Shown: one piece after another, positions 8,077-16,934 of the stretch | How positions within the stretch are numbered: the first letter of the stretch is position 1 | Layout of the letters: each line of letters opens with the position of its first letter | Source of the DNA: Brevibacillus fluminis | GTDB taxonomy: Bacteria > Bacillota > Bacilli > Brevibacillales > Brevibacillaceae | DNA: 64,000 bases | Assembly (NCBI RefSeq): GCF_003710825.1 | Contig: NZ_RHHQ01000003.1 | Coordinates: 124,001-188,000, forward strand | Direction: 5' to 3' | Made by a program: the position numbers and the translations under genes | Notes under the pieces: generated by a model | Told to the model about the DNA's origin: nothing | Database searches by the model: none | The model's input: only the letters and a program-made list of their open reading frames with translations

Positions 8077-9039
8077 TCAGATGGGCGTGTTTGCGGAAAT
8101 TATTGCCTGCGCCTCCGCCAAGACCCGCTGGCGAAGTTCCTCCGGGGCAAGCACTCGAACGCCGCCTCCCCATCGCAGCAGCCATGGTAGAACTTCGGCT
8201 TCATGCCGTACCCGAAGCTTGACATAAAAGCCTTCTTCGCGTCGCTCCTCAAGCACGGTAAAAAACGACCGCTCCTCTTTCACCCACGCCTCTAGATGCG
8301 CACCGAACAGGAGCTGCACCTCAATCGGCGGCTCCTTGCGCTCCTGCTGTAACGAAAAATCGTCCGGTCTAACAAATGACTGCGAAAGACGGGTCAACGA
8401 TTGGATCCGCTCCAGCCGAAAATGGCGACGGTCCCCGCGCAAATGGCACCAGCCCACCAAATACCATGCGCCATTCGTATGAACCAAGCCGTACGGGTCA
8501 ACCTCCCGCTGTGTGTTCACGTCCTCATCGCGCGCTAGCTGGCGATAACGGGCGCTATAGGTGAAAGCGATCCGCTTCTCCTCCAAAATCGACCGCCTCA
8601 GTTGCTTGATCTTTTCTTCCGTTTCCCGCTCGTCCGGACGCAAATCCGGCTGCGATTCGAACAGTGCGATTCCTGCACATAGACGATCCGTCTGCTTGCG
8701 GACCGACTCCGGCAAAACTGCTTCGATTTTGGCGGAGGCCGTCATAGCCAACCGGCTGTACTCCTCATCGAATTGCTTGGCCACATAGCGGCTGCCGAGC
8801 AAAAGACTCGCCGCCTCGTCAGCAGAAAACGCGACGGGCGGCAAGAAATAACCGTCCACAAGGGCATATCCTTTGCCCGGAACAGCTACGACAGGCACGC
8901 CCGCTTCGCTAAGCGCCTGCATGTCGCGATAGATGGTTCGCTGGCTCGTTTCGAACAAGTCAGCCAAATCGCAAGCGCGTACATTTCGCTGCCGCTGCAA
9001 TTCCAATAATATCGCCAAAAGTCGATCGGTCCGATTCAT
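8077..9039 (-). CDS. YafY-type HTH/WYL transcriptional regulator
   Basis: 320 residues. The N-terminal winged HTH (HTH_11/DeoR-like, residues about 5-60: RLLAILLELQRQRNVRACDL, SQRTIYRDMQALSEAGVPV) is followed by a WYL domain (about 140-215: YGLVHTNGAWYLVGWCHLRG, RRHFRLERI) and a WCX C-terminal extension (VKLRVRHEAEVLPWLLRWGG). WYL domains sense nucleotides or other ligands. Its start is 4 bp after the stop of nadK on the same strand, so both are likely in one transcript. The target genes cannot be told from the sequence. Confidence 0.92.
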   Translation of the reverse strand: MNRTDRLLAILLELQRQRNVRACDLADLFETSQRTIYRDMQALSEAGVPVVAVPGKGYALVDGYFLPPVAFSADEAASLLLGSRYVAKQFDEEYSRLAMTASAKIEAVLPESVRKQTDRLCAGIALFESQPDLRPDERETEEKIKQLRRSILEEKRIAFTYSARYRQLARDEDVNTQREVDPYGLVHTNGAWYLVGWCHLRGDRRHFRLERIQSLTRLSQSFVRPDDFSLQQERKEPPIEVQLLFGAHLEAWVKEERSFFTVLEERREEGFYVKLRVRHEAEVLPWLLRWGGGVRVLAPEELRQRVLAEAQAIISANTPI

Positions 9040-9043
9040 CCCA

Positions 9044-9838
9044 TTACCCCGTTATGAACGATTTACGTACGCGGCGCCAAAATGGCAGCTTTTTATACCG
9101 CGCGAATTTGACCTTTTGGCGGCCGACATGGCACACGATCGAACGGACGCCTTTCCATACCGCTTGCTCACGATCGAGCCCGATCATGATCTCCGGATTC
9201 ATCACGATCAGCTCAACCACATGGTGCTGTGGCAGCACAAGCGAGCTGTTGATCGTCCGGTACGCCTGATTGTTGATCGACGCAATCTCGGATAGTTGAA
9301 TCGCTTCGATGGACGGATGCACGATGGCACCGTCCACTGCTTTATTGTAAGCGGTGCTTCCGGATGGGGATGAGACGATCAATCCGTCACCGCGGAATGT
9401 CTCGAACTCCTCACCGTTGATGAACACGCATGTGACGAGCGTCGACAGTGACGCATTGCGGATCACCAGCTCATTGAGCGCCCATTTGGCGTGATGCTCG
9501 CCGGATACCGTCGTGATACAGCATTCGACGCAAGGATATTCCACGACAAGCGGCTGGACCTGGTTCAATGCCTCGACGAATTCGTCCAGCTCATCCGGAT
9601 GCCAATCTGCATAAAACCCGAGATGTCCCGTATGAATCCCAACATATTGCGGGCCAAAGCCATATTCATGGACCGCTTCCAGGAGTGTACCATCCCCGCC
9701 AATTGAGATAACGAGCTCCGGCTCTTCTTCCTTGCCCTCTACAAAGCGGAATTTGTCATTCCCCGATATTTTTTGACGAAGCAACCGATCCATTTCTCTC
9801 GAATAATCGTCATTGCGCAGCACGGTCGCCATCTTCAT
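9044..9838 (-). CDS. nadK: NAD kinase
   Basis: 264-residue ATP-dependent NAD kinase that makes NADP. The GGDGTLLEAVHE motif (about 55-66) carries the catalytic Asp; other signatures are the NE-containing ALNELVIRNA segment and DGLIVSSPSGSTAYNKAVDG (ATP/NAD site). Length fits the shorter Bacillus paralogue type (NadG/PpnKB). The ATG at 9838 (MKMATVLRNDD) is preceded by GTGAGGGT; a longer frame to 9952 lacks a ribosome site. It is followed after 4 bp by the WYL regulator gene. Confidence 0.94.
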   Translation of the reverse strand: MKMATVLRNDDYSREMDRLLRQKISGNDKFRFVEGKEEEPELVISIGGDGTLLEAVHEYGFGPQYVGIHTGHLGFYADWHPDELDEFVEALNQVQPLVVEYPCVECCITTVSGEHHAKWALNELVIRNASLSTLVTCVFINGEEFETFRGDGLIVSSPSGSTAYNKAVDGAIVHPSIEAIQLSEIASINNQAYRTINSSLVLPQHHVVELIVMNPEIMIGLDREQAVWKGVRSIVCHVGRQKVKFARYKKLPFWRRVRKSFITG

Positions 9839-9934
9839 AAGCCGTTTACCCTCACTCTTTCCCGGGTGATCAAGCCACCCTTTTTTCTCACTATACCATA
9901 GTTTCCCATAACGAGCCTGCGCCAAGCTTAGGTA

Positions 9935-9973
9935 CAAGAAAAGAGACGGCACATGAGATGCCGCCCCTCTTTC
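9935..9973 (-). terminator. Rho-independent terminator of the YugN gene
   Basis: On the minus strand a G/C-rich hairpin (arms GAGGGGCGGCA and TGCCGTCTC with G-U pairs) is followed by TTTTCTT, starting directly at the stop codon of the YugN-like gene. Confidence 0.7.
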
Positions 9974-10378
9974 TTATACCAATTTTTGCTCCAGTCGCCG
10001 GACGATCTGCTTCGCCATCTCCACGTAATCGTCCTCGACCTGGGCATCCTTGTCTTGCGGCTCCTGGAACTGGTTGAATGAGGCAGCTATCGCGGGTCCG
10101 GACGCATAGCCGATATCCGGGTCGTTCCCCGTCTGATACACGTGCTTAAGCACGAATGGTTGGCCGAACTGCACCACTGCCGCCGGGTCGTCAAGCTCGC
10201 CCGACACTGTATCGATGGGCAGCCGCAAAAATACCATCGCTTTCATGTCCAGTTGCTTGTCGAAATAGCCATATTCATACTCCCAGTTAGACAGGGTAAA
10301 CTGATCTTCTCGCAGCACTTCTCGCAACGTATCGAACATTCCCTGTTTACCCGTCAAGCTGCTGGGGATTTTCCGCAT
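9974..10378 (-). CDS. YugN-like family protein
   Basis: 134-residue soluble protein of the YugN family, present across Bacillales and of unknown function. The family pattern is visible: an N-terminal LTGKQGMFDTLREVL, NWEYEYGYFDKQLD near residues 37-50, FLRLPIDTVSGELD and a C-terminal helix (DDYVEMAKQIVRRLEQKL). The ATG at 10378 is preferred over a GTG nine bases upstream because GCAGGTG lies just before it. It is a single gene with its own terminator, between nadK and inhA, all on the minus strand. Confidence 0.85.
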   Translation of the reverse strand: MRKIPSSLTGKQGMFDTLREVLREDQFTLSNWEYEYGYFDKQLDMKAMVFLRLPIDTVSGELDDPAAVVQFGQPFVLKHVYQTGNDPDIGYASGPAIAASFNQFQEPQDKDAQVEDDYVEMAKQIVRRLEQKLV

Positions 10379-10445
10379 CACAGGCACCTGCCTTTCGCAC
10401 CGTTTCTCCTAGTGTGCGACAAATCCCCCAAAAGTAGTCACTTGC

Positions 10446-12731
10446 CTATTTTTTCACCTTGTTACGAGTTACGACGATGGTAGCGCCTTTATCGTCGGCT
10501 TTTACGCTTTGCACTTTGATTTGCAAGCCGAGCACTGGCAAAATTTTGCCGCCGTCCGGATTGTATTTTTTCGCCGTGTAATCTTTCTGGTCGTTGAACG
10601 TGTCGATGCCGAGCAGCCCTTTGTAGGACATGGCGCGCTCCGGATAAACCACTTCCAGATCGGATTTTTTCGCCTTGCCGAACGCCGCGTCGTACAGCTG
10701 GTAGCGCGTATCCGCGATCGTGCCGTCATCCCAGTAATGGCCGCGCTGGTGCGAGTCGACTACGCCCAGGAAGCCTTCGCCCGGATGGTTGCCGACCATG
10801 TTGTCATCACCATAGCGGGAGTCATAGTACCACACCAGCATGCCAGGGTCGTACGAAATGAGGCTGTCCGCACGGCGGTAGTGAGCTAAGCCCTGGTCTA
10901 CACCATTGTGGCTGCGCCATTCAATGAGGTAGTAGTTTTTCATCATTTTGGAAGATCCGTCGAAAAGTTGGAACCCGTCGAGATCAAACGCGCTGTCACC
11001 TTCCGCATCGTCTTCAAGCAGTGTTTTGCCGTCGCCGGTCACCACAATGTTGTCCACATAGAAGCCTTCCAGCGCTAAGCCTACGTCAGATACGTAATTG
11101 AACTCGACTTTGATTTTCTTGCCGGCGAATGCACTCAGATCAATTTCGCTCGTTTCCCATTCCCCTTTTGTCGTGTCGGAGAACTTGGCTACCTGCTCCG
11201 GTTTGTCCGCGCCATCCTCATAGACGTTGACATAGAGGTAGTCAAAATCTTCCTCGATTTGGCGCCACGAATCGAATGTCAGCGTCGCTTTGGAGACGCC
11301 GGTCAAATCGATCTCATGGGAGGTCAGCTTCGTATTGAGACTGTTCCCTTTGGTCGAGAAATACGCCTTCGTGCCCTTCGGCTGGGTTGGCGGTTCCAAT
11401 CCGCGGTCCGGCAGGTCGATTTTGAGAATTTTGTTGTTGCTCGTATTGGCAACCGCTTCGCTCAGGTTAAACTTGTATTCCTTGCCGTACTTGAGCGAAC
11501 TTGAGCTGATCGTTTTTGGCTCAGGCCAGTTACCGCCATATACTTCATGGAAGTACAGCTTTGCCCATGGGCTGAAGCCAGGCGGCTCAGCACCCGGCGT
11601 CACACCTGCCCAGCTACCTGCCGACATGATCGACCAGACGCCAACTGGCTCTCCGTTGCCGGTATAGCCTGTGTCGTACTCATCTGGCAAGCCGAGGTTG
11701 TGCCCGTATTCATGCGCGAATACCCCTGCCGTACCGTCCTCCGGCTGAACGATATAATCATAGGCTTTCAGGCTGGTGCCTGGGATTTTGGTAGGCTCGT
11801 CGAGCGTCGAGCGGTGTGCCCAAATCGCGTCGTCGCCCAGCTCTCCGCCGCCTGCCGACTCGTCTACGCCAGCATGTACAACCAGCAGGCTGTCCAGCAT
11901 GCCATCCGGCTCCATCACATTGCCGTCGCCATCGATATCATACGGGTCGCGCTGGTCGTACTCATCCTCATGGCCCGCGATCGCCTTGCCGACATCCGCC
12001 AGCGTCTCGACAACCAGCTCACGCGGTGCGCTGTCGTTGCCGTGGTTATCGTTTCCGCCGTAGTAGGCGGCGTTTTCCTTCGCCATGATCCACGGTGTTA
12101 CGACACCATTGACAGACCAGCTTCCCGCCGATTGCTCGAGATAGTATTGGTTGAAGGTAAGCAGTTCTTTGCCTTCCGGCGATGTATAGCCGCTCTTGTT
12201 GAACAGCATCCCTTGATAATGCTCTTGGTTAAAATCTTTTGTCCAGAAATCCACTCCGTTATCTTCGATACGGTTGTGGTTGAAGTCCGGAAATTCAACG
12301 AGAGCAACCGCAGCTCTGTCGACAAATTCGTCAACTTTGTTGCTCGCCTTGATTTTCCGCGCCTTCTCATCGCCATCCACCAAGGCTTTGGCATTTTCCT
12401 GGAAGCCTTTCAGCGATTTGTATGCGTCTTTTCCGAAATCAGAAGAGGTGTCGATCCCATCCGTTTCTGAAAACTGGAAGCTGCGCGCCTGCACATAGTT
12501 TTCAATCGCTTGCTTCACTTCTTCAGGAGAAGCGTTTTTGTCGAGCTCCCCACGCTCTTTCAGTGCGCGTTCCAACCGATCCTGGTTGACTAATGCCATG
12601 TCTACTTTCTTGGACGTTTCCTGATGCGGCTTCTTTTTTGTTTTCGCCGCGCCCACTAACGGGGAACCTGCCACAACACCGACGATCAGTGCAGTGGACA
12701 ATAGCCCAGCCACAACCTTTCTTCGCTTCAT
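10446..12731 (-). CDS. inhA: Immune inhibitor A, secreted M6 metalloprotease
   Basis: 761-residue secreted zinc protease. The signal peptide starts MKRRKVVAGLLSTALIVGVV (ATG at 12731 with GAGGGTGG upstream), followed by a propeptide. The catalytic zinc motif is AHEYGHNLGLPDEYDTGY (HExxH plus downstream Asp/Glu), followed by the met-turn-like SIMSAGSWAG. The second half holds a jelly-roll, MAM-like region (FDSWRQIEEDFDYLYVNVYE, VEFNYVSDVG...FYVDNIVV) and the family's C-terminal VEG-like domain. InhA-type enzymes degrade host antimicrobial peptides and matrix proteins in Bacillus cereus and B. thuringiensis. The AT-rich upstream gap is shared with the divergent GH18 gene. Confidence 0.95.
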   Translation of the reverse strand: MKRRKVVAGLLSTALIVGVVAGSPLVGAAKTKKKPHQETSKKVDMALVNQDRLERALKERGELDKNASPEEVKQAIENYVQARSFQFSETDGIDTSSDFGKDAYKSLKGFQENAKALVDGDEKARKIKASNKVDEFVDRAAVALVEFPDFNHNRIEDNGVDFWTKDFNQEHYQGMLFNKSGYTSPEGKELLTFNQYYLEQSAGSWSVNGVVTPWIMAKENAAYYGGNDNHGNDSAPRELVVETLADVGKAIAGHEDEYDQRDPYDIDGDGNVMEPDGMLDSLLVVHAGVDESAGGGELGDDAIWAHRSTLDEPTKIPGTSLKAYDYIVQPEDGTAGVFAHEYGHNLGLPDEYDTGYTGNGEPVGVWSIMSAGSWAGVTPGAEPPGFSPWAKLYFHEVYGGNWPEPKTISSSSLKYGKEYKFNLSEAVANTSNNKILKIDLPDRGLEPPTQPKGTKAYFSTKGNSLNTKLTSHEIDLTGVSKATLTFDSWRQIEEDFDYLYVNVYEDGADKPEQVAKFSDTTKGEWETSEIDLSAFAGKKIKVEFNYVSDVGLALEGFYVDNIVVTGDGKTLLEDDAEGDSAFDLDGFQLFDGSSKMMKNYYLIEWRSHNGVDQGLAHYRRADSLISYDPGMLVWYYDSRYGDDNMVGNHPGEGFLGVVDSHQRGHYWDDGTIADTRYQLYDAAFGKAKKSDLEVVYPERAMSYKGLLGIDTFNDQKDYTAKKYNPDGGKILPVLGLQIKVQSVKADDKGATIVVTRNKVKK

Positions 12732-13009
12732 GTTGACCACCCTCTCTGGAAATAAATGAAAATTACAGTGAATTTTATAATTCCTTATTTTTAAGGAAAA
12801 TCCTTTTTCATAATAAAAATAATTTTCCGACATATTCTGCGTCGATTGTCGGATTATGCCTTTCCTTCTCTTTTCGTATAGACTTCGAGCCGATGGAATT
12901 TCAATCCATATTTAAAAATTTTTTAACGAATATAAAATAATACAATCCCTCACCCGATATTGAAATAAGAGCTTTTCTTCAACAATTCGGGGGAGGGATT
13001 TTACTATCT

Positions 13010-14128
13010 ATGATGAAACAACTGCTGCTCCTGATTACACTCGCTATGATTACAGCTGGCCCGTCGGTTCCTACTCAAACGGAGGCTGCACCATCTGGCC
13101 CGACCGCACCGACCGCTGTCGCTCCAACTGCTGTCCCGTCAAAACCTGTTGCTTCACCAGCTACCGCACCTGTCCAATCCGCTGCAAAGCCGAAAAAGGT
13201 GCTTGGCTACTACGTGGAGTATTATGACACGGACCGCAATTCGTACCGATCGCTTTCCGCCAATGCTGATGTGATCACCGACGTCAGTCTCGTTTCCTAC
13301 GACGCTAAAGCCGATGGGAGCCTCACAGGTTCGCCTTCCGCGACAGGCTTGACCACAGCGCGCGCCAAGTCGGTCGATTCCTATCTGCTTGTCGCCAATC
13401 ATGGTACGGAAACGTTTGATAAAAAACTGGTACATACGATTTTGAACAATCCGACCGCTACGGCACGATTGATCGACAATCTGGTCGCACAAGCCGTTAA
13501 AATGAAGGCCACTGGCATTAACCTTGACTTTGAGAATATTCCGGCAGATGATCGCGCAAAATATACGCAGCTTATATCGCAGCTTTCCGCCAAGCTGCAT
13601 CAAAATAAAAAACAGCTTGTCGTCTCTGTTCCTGCCAAACTGAGCGATGATCCAAAAGAAACGTGGACCTATGCCTATGATTACCGCGGGATTGGCTCCA
13701 AAGCCGACTTTCTGCAAGTCATGAGCTATGACGAATACGGCCCGTGGATGGAAGCTGGACCGGTTGCCTCCTATCCTTGGGTAGACAGCGTCCTGCGCTT
13801 TGCCGCGAGCCAGGTTCCGGGGAACAAACTGCTGATGGGCATCCCGAGCTACGGCTACGAATGGAGTGCAGCCGGTAACAAGGCTGTGGCCTATAAGGCC
13901 ATTCCCGAGCTCATTGCTAACCAGCATGCACAGGTACAATGGAACGATCAGCTGAAGTCCCCGTATCTCACCTATCAAAAAGATGGTGTGGTCCACACTC
14001 TCTGGTTTGAAAATGAGGAAAGCTTGAGCGCCAAACGCGCGCTCGCCGACAAATACCATCTGGCGGGCTACGGCATCTGGCGCCTGGGCCTTGACGATCC
14101 ATCCTTTTGGGATGCGCTAGTGAGGTGA
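13010..14128 (+). CDS. Secreted glycoside hydrolase family 18 protein
   Basis: 372 residues: signal peptide (MMKQLLLLITLAMITAGPSV), a Pro/Ala/Thr-rich linker to about residue 62, then a GH18 TIM barrel starting KPKKVLGYYVEYYDTD. The active-site strand reads TGINLDFENIP: the usual DGxDxDxE is present as xGxNxDFE, the form typical of the YaaH/YdhD/SleL group that cuts spore cortex or wall glycan rather than chitin; the catalytic Glu is kept. QVMSYDEYGPW and GIPSYGYEW are further barrel signatures. No LysM domain is visible. The ribosome site is GGGGGAGGG. The substrate is inferred only. Confidence 0.88.
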   Translation: MMKQLLLLITLAMITAGPSVPTQTEAAPSGPTAPTAVAPTAVPSKPVASPATAPVQSAAKPKKVLGYYVEYYDTDRNSYRSLSANADVITDVSLVSYDAKADGSLTGSPSATGLTTARAKSVDSYLLVANHGTETFDKKLVHTILNNPTATARLIDNLVAQAVKMKATGINLDFENIPADDRAKYTQLISQLSAKLHQNKKQLVVSVPAKLSDDPKETWTYAYDYRGIGSKADFLQVMSYDEYGPWMEAGPVASYPWVDSVLRFAASQVPGNKLLMGIPSYGYEWSAAGNKAVAYKAIPELIANQHAQVQWNDQLKSPYLTYQKDGVVHTLWFENEESLSAKRALADKYHLAGYGIWRLGLDDPSFWDALVR

Positions 14129-14132
14129 CATG

Positions 14133-15035
14133 ATGGACCTTCGCTTTTTGAAGACGTTTCAAACAATTGTGCGTTCCGGGAGCTTCCAGCAAGCAGCGGA
14201 AAAATTGCAATATGCCCAATCCACCGTTACCGCGCAGATTCAGAAGCTTGAATCAGACTTGGGGATTTTACTTTTTGACCGGATCGGCAAGCGAGCGGTC
14301 TTGACCGAGGCAGGCCGCATGCTGTACGAGCAGTCCAAGAGAATTTTGCAGGACGTGGAGAAGCTGCAGCAGACGATCACCGACATCAGCACCGGCTACA
14401 GCGGCCATGTCCGGATCGGCGCGATCGAACCGACGGCAAGCGTCCGACTCCCCGGTTTGATCCGGCAGTTTTGCCAGGAACGACCGCTGGTGAATCTGAC
14501 GCTTGAAGTGGGAACAGCTTTGCCGCTGCACCAGCGCATTCTTGCCGATGAGCTGGATTTCGCCATCAGCACGATGCCGACGTCCGGGCTTGGGCTCATG
14601 TTTGAACCGCTGTTTTCCGAGCGTTTCGGCCTGCTCGTACCGGATGACCATCCCTTTGCGGATAAGCCTCATGTGCCGGCGACAGACTTGAGCTATCACC
14701 GCCTGATCTTGCCGGAGCCAACTTGCGCGTACAAGGAAATGATCGAACGCATCCTGATGGAAAGCGACATCAAGCTGCAGTCCAACCTGCAAATCGGCAG
14801 CATCGACGCGATGAAGCAGCTCGTGCAGGCAAAAGTGGGAATCGCCTTGATCCCACTTTCGTCTTCCGAAACATTGGCCGACGGTGTTTTGCTGAAACCG
14901 GTCGAGGACATCAAGCTGCAGGTTTCCATCGGACTCGTCCATCGCGAAGAACACCATCGTTTCGGGCTCGCAGTTAAAGCATTTCTCGATTTGTGCCGCA
15001 ATGAGCTCGGCAGCGCGAGCAGGAAGCTCGCTTAA
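14133..15035 (+). CDS. LysR family transcriptional regulator
   Basis: 300-residue LysR-type regulator. The N-terminal winged HTH (residues 1-60: MDLRFLKTFQTIVRSGSF, AQSTVTAQIQKLESDLGILL) is followed by the periplasmic-binding-like effector domain (HVRIGAIEPTAS from about 90). It starts 4 bp after the GH18 stop codon; two adjacent ATGs (14130, 14133) are possible, and the second gives better spacing from GAGGTG. Close coupling with the glycosidase may reflect shared transcription; its targets are unknown. The inducer-binding domain resembles CysB/CbbR-type regulators in general. Confidence 0.92.
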   Translation: MDLRFLKTFQTIVRSGSFQQAAEKLQYAQSTVTAQIQKLESDLGILLFDRIGKRAVLTEAGRMLYEQSKRILQDVEKLQQTITDISTGYSGHVRIGAIEPTASVRLPGLIRQFCQERPLVNLTLEVGTALPLHQRILADELDFAISTMPTSGLGLMFEPLFSERFGLLVPDDHPFADKPHVPATDLSYHRLILPEPTCAYKEMIERILMESDIKLQSNLQIGSIDAMKQLVQAKVGIALIPLSSSETLADGVLLKPVEDIKLQVSIGLVHREEHHRFGLAVKAFLDLCRNELGSASRKLA

Positions 15036-15128
15036 CAGTACCGCCGCTCGTGCTCGGCTATCGGATAATCGTTGGCGCTCATGTCACGGCGCTGCATCAA
15101 GCCGTACCGATATAATAGGCCGGTATGA

Positions 15129-15165
15129 AAAACAAACAGACCTTCAGAACATACCTGAAGGTCTG
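15129..15165 (-). terminator. Terminator of the pgi-HTH transcript
   Basis: Perfect 11-bp stem (CAGACCTTCAG / CTGAAGGTCTG) with a 7-base loop; on the minus strand it is followed by TTTGTTTTT, 12 bp after the HTH gene stop. Confidence 0.85.
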
Positions 15166-15177
15166 CATCACATCTAA

Positions 15178-15408
15178 TCAATCTTCGTCTTTATAATCAT
15201 AGCTTTCTACAATCGGTTCATCTTTTTCTTTCTCCCATTCCGCTTTCAGCTTCACCAGCTGATCGAGAAACTGGTTGAACTGCTCCTTGTTGATCATGTA
15301 CTCTTCCCCGTTGTGCACAGCCCGAATGCGGCCTTCCGCGATCTTTTCCATGATGAACGATACGGGCAGCTGCAAATAGTCAGCCGTCTCTTTAACCGTT
15401 AAATACAT
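15178..15408 (-). CDS. Small excisionase-type (HTH_17) DNA-binding protein
   Basis: 76-residue protein with a MerR/excisionase-like helix-turn-helix: [20 protein letters not shown], then the wing [20 protein letters not shown], and an acidic C-terminal helix and tail (EWEKEKDEP...YDYKDED). It overlaps the last 17 bases of pgi, with GGGAGAT upstream of the ATG at 15408, so translation is probably coupled to pgi. No phage or integrase gene lies nearby, so this is not an obvious excisionase; a house-keeping DNA-binding role is more likely. Function unknown. Confidence 0.8.
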   Translation of the reverse strand: MYLTVKETADYLQLPVSFIMEKIAEGRIRAVHNGEEYMINKEQFNQFLDQLVKLKAEWEKEKDEPIVESYDYKDED

Positions 15409-16771
15409 TATCCGATCTCCCTTGCAGTCGTGCTTCCAGCTCCCGCTTCCGTTCCTCATGCCCCGGCTTGCCGAGCAGCGCGAACATGTTGGCTTTATAC
15501 AGCTCGACACCTGGCTGATCGAACGGGTTTACGCCCAGCAGATAGCCGCTGATCCCGCACGCTTTTTCGAAAAAGTAAATCAGCCAGCCGAGATGGTATG
15601 CGGTCAATTCCGGAATTGAGACTACCAGATTCGGCACGCCGCCGTCAAGATGGGCAAGCAATGTTCCTTCAAACGCTTTTTTATTGACATAATCGATGCT
15701 CTGGCCGGCGAGGAAATTCAAACCGTCCCGATCCACCTCTTCTTCACCGATCACAAGCTCGCGCTGCGAGCGCTCGACATGCAGCACCGTCTCGAAAAGG
15801 TGGCGCATGCCATCCTGAATATATTGGCCGAGCGAATGCAGGTCGGCCGAGAACTCCGCCGATGCGGGAAAAATCCCTCTGCCGTTCTTCCCTTCCGATT
15901 CGCCGTACAGCTGCTTCCACCATTCGGCGAAAAATCGCAGCTGCGGCTCATAGCCAACTAGCATTTCGATCGTCTTATTTTTTCTGTACAGTGTGTTGCG
16001 GACCGCAGCATACTGGTAACATTCATTCTCTCCGAGGTCAGGTGTCAGGTAGCGGCGCCGCGCATCGGCCGCTCCCGCCATCAGTGCATCGATGTCAGCC
16101 CCACCCACCGCGATGGGCAATAAACCCACAGGCGTCAGTACGGAAAACCGGCCACCGATATCATCCGGGATCACGAAGCTTTCGTAGCCCGCTTCATCTG
16201 CAAGCTGCTTCAGCGCTCCTCGGTTTCGGTCGGTGGTAACGTAAATACGCTGCCGCGCCTCGTCTTTTCCCACCTTTTTTTCCAGCAGCTCGCGGAAAAG
16301 ACGAAAGGCGATCGCAGGCTCTGTCGTCGTCCCTGATTTGGAGATGACATTAATCGAGAAACGTTTCTCCTCTAGCACATCCATCAGGTGAGACATGTAA
16401 ACAGAGCTGATGTTATTGCCGACAAAATAGATTTCCGGCGTCTGGCGCTTCGATTTGCCAAGCACGTTGTAGAATGTGTGCCCAAGGCTATCCAGGACCG
16501 CCCTCGCCCCCAAATAAGAGCCGCCGATCCCGATGACCAGGAGTACATCCGATTGCTGGCTGATCCGAGTAGCCGCTTGTTTCATCCGAACCAATTCAGT
16601 TTCATCATAGGTGACAGGCAAATCGACCCAACCAAGGTATTCATGGCCTAACCCCGTTTTTTCATGGAGCATGAAATGGGCGTGGCGTACGGCTGCCTCC
16701 AACTGACCCCATTCCTCCGGTGCTGTAAACGGAACTGCTTTTGAGTGATCAAAGCATACGGTTCCCTTCAT
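15392..16771 (-). CDS. pgi: Glucose-6-phosphate isomerase
   Basis: 459 residues; interconverts glucose-6-phosphate and fructose-6-phosphate in glycolysis. Family motifs are [20 protein letters not shown] near residues 77-96, the sugar-phosphate loop [16 protein letters not shown], and [16 protein letters not shown]. The C-terminal [21 protein letters not shown] matches the second PGI signature, with the catalytic lysine nearby. The ATG at 16771 has GGTGGAGGT upstream; the open frame extends to 16819 but without a ribosome site. Length is typical of the short Firmicute form. It overlaps the downstream HTH gene by 17 bp. Confidence 0.96.
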   Translation of the reverse strand: MKGTVCFDHSKAVPFTAPEEWGQLEAAVRHAHFMLHEKTGLGHEYLGWVDLPVTYDETELVRMKQAATRISQQSDVLLVIGIGGSYLGARAVLDSLGHTFYNVLGKSKRQTPEIYFVGNNISSVYMSHLMDVLEEKRFSINVISKSGTTTEPAIAFRLFRELLEKKVGKDEARQRIYVTTDRNRGALKQLADEAGYESFVIPDDIGGRFSVLTPVGLLPIAVGGADIDALMAGAADARRRYLTPDLGENECYQYAAVRNTLYRKNKTIEMLVGYEPQLRFFAEWWKQLYGESEGKNGRGIFPASAEFSADLHSLGQYIQDGMRHLFETVLHVERSQRELVIGEEEVDRDGLNFLAGQSIDYVNKKAFEGTLLAHLDGGVPNLVVSIPELTAYHLGWLIYFFEKACGISGYLLGVNPFDQPGVELYKANMFALLGKPGHEERKRELEARLQGRSDNVFNG

Positions 16772-16934
16772 AAGCGACCTCCACCTGAATTGTAAAAAAT
16801 ATCCTTTTAATTGTAGCACAATTCTGTCAATTGCCCCATCCCCGATTCAAGCTAAAACTATTTCCATTTGAGTAACATTTCTTCCAGTTGTTCGTATTGA
16901 ATGAGGATCAGCTTTTGAAAGGAGCAGCAAAACA

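Noticed and set aside
11547..12470. 307-codon plus-strand frame antisense to inhA.
   Set aside because: It is a shadow of the protease gene with no ribosome site or recognisable domains.
12841..13009. AT-rich intergenic stretch between inhA and the GH18 gene, considered as a riboswitch or origin-like region.
   Set aside because: No conserved aptamer, DnaA-box cluster or well-spaced promoter could be found; only AT-rich runs and a ribosome site.
15178..15408. Excisionase-like HTH protein as evidence for a prophage or integrated element.
   Set aside because: It overlaps pgi and shares its transcript; no integrase, attachment sites or other phage genes are nearby.
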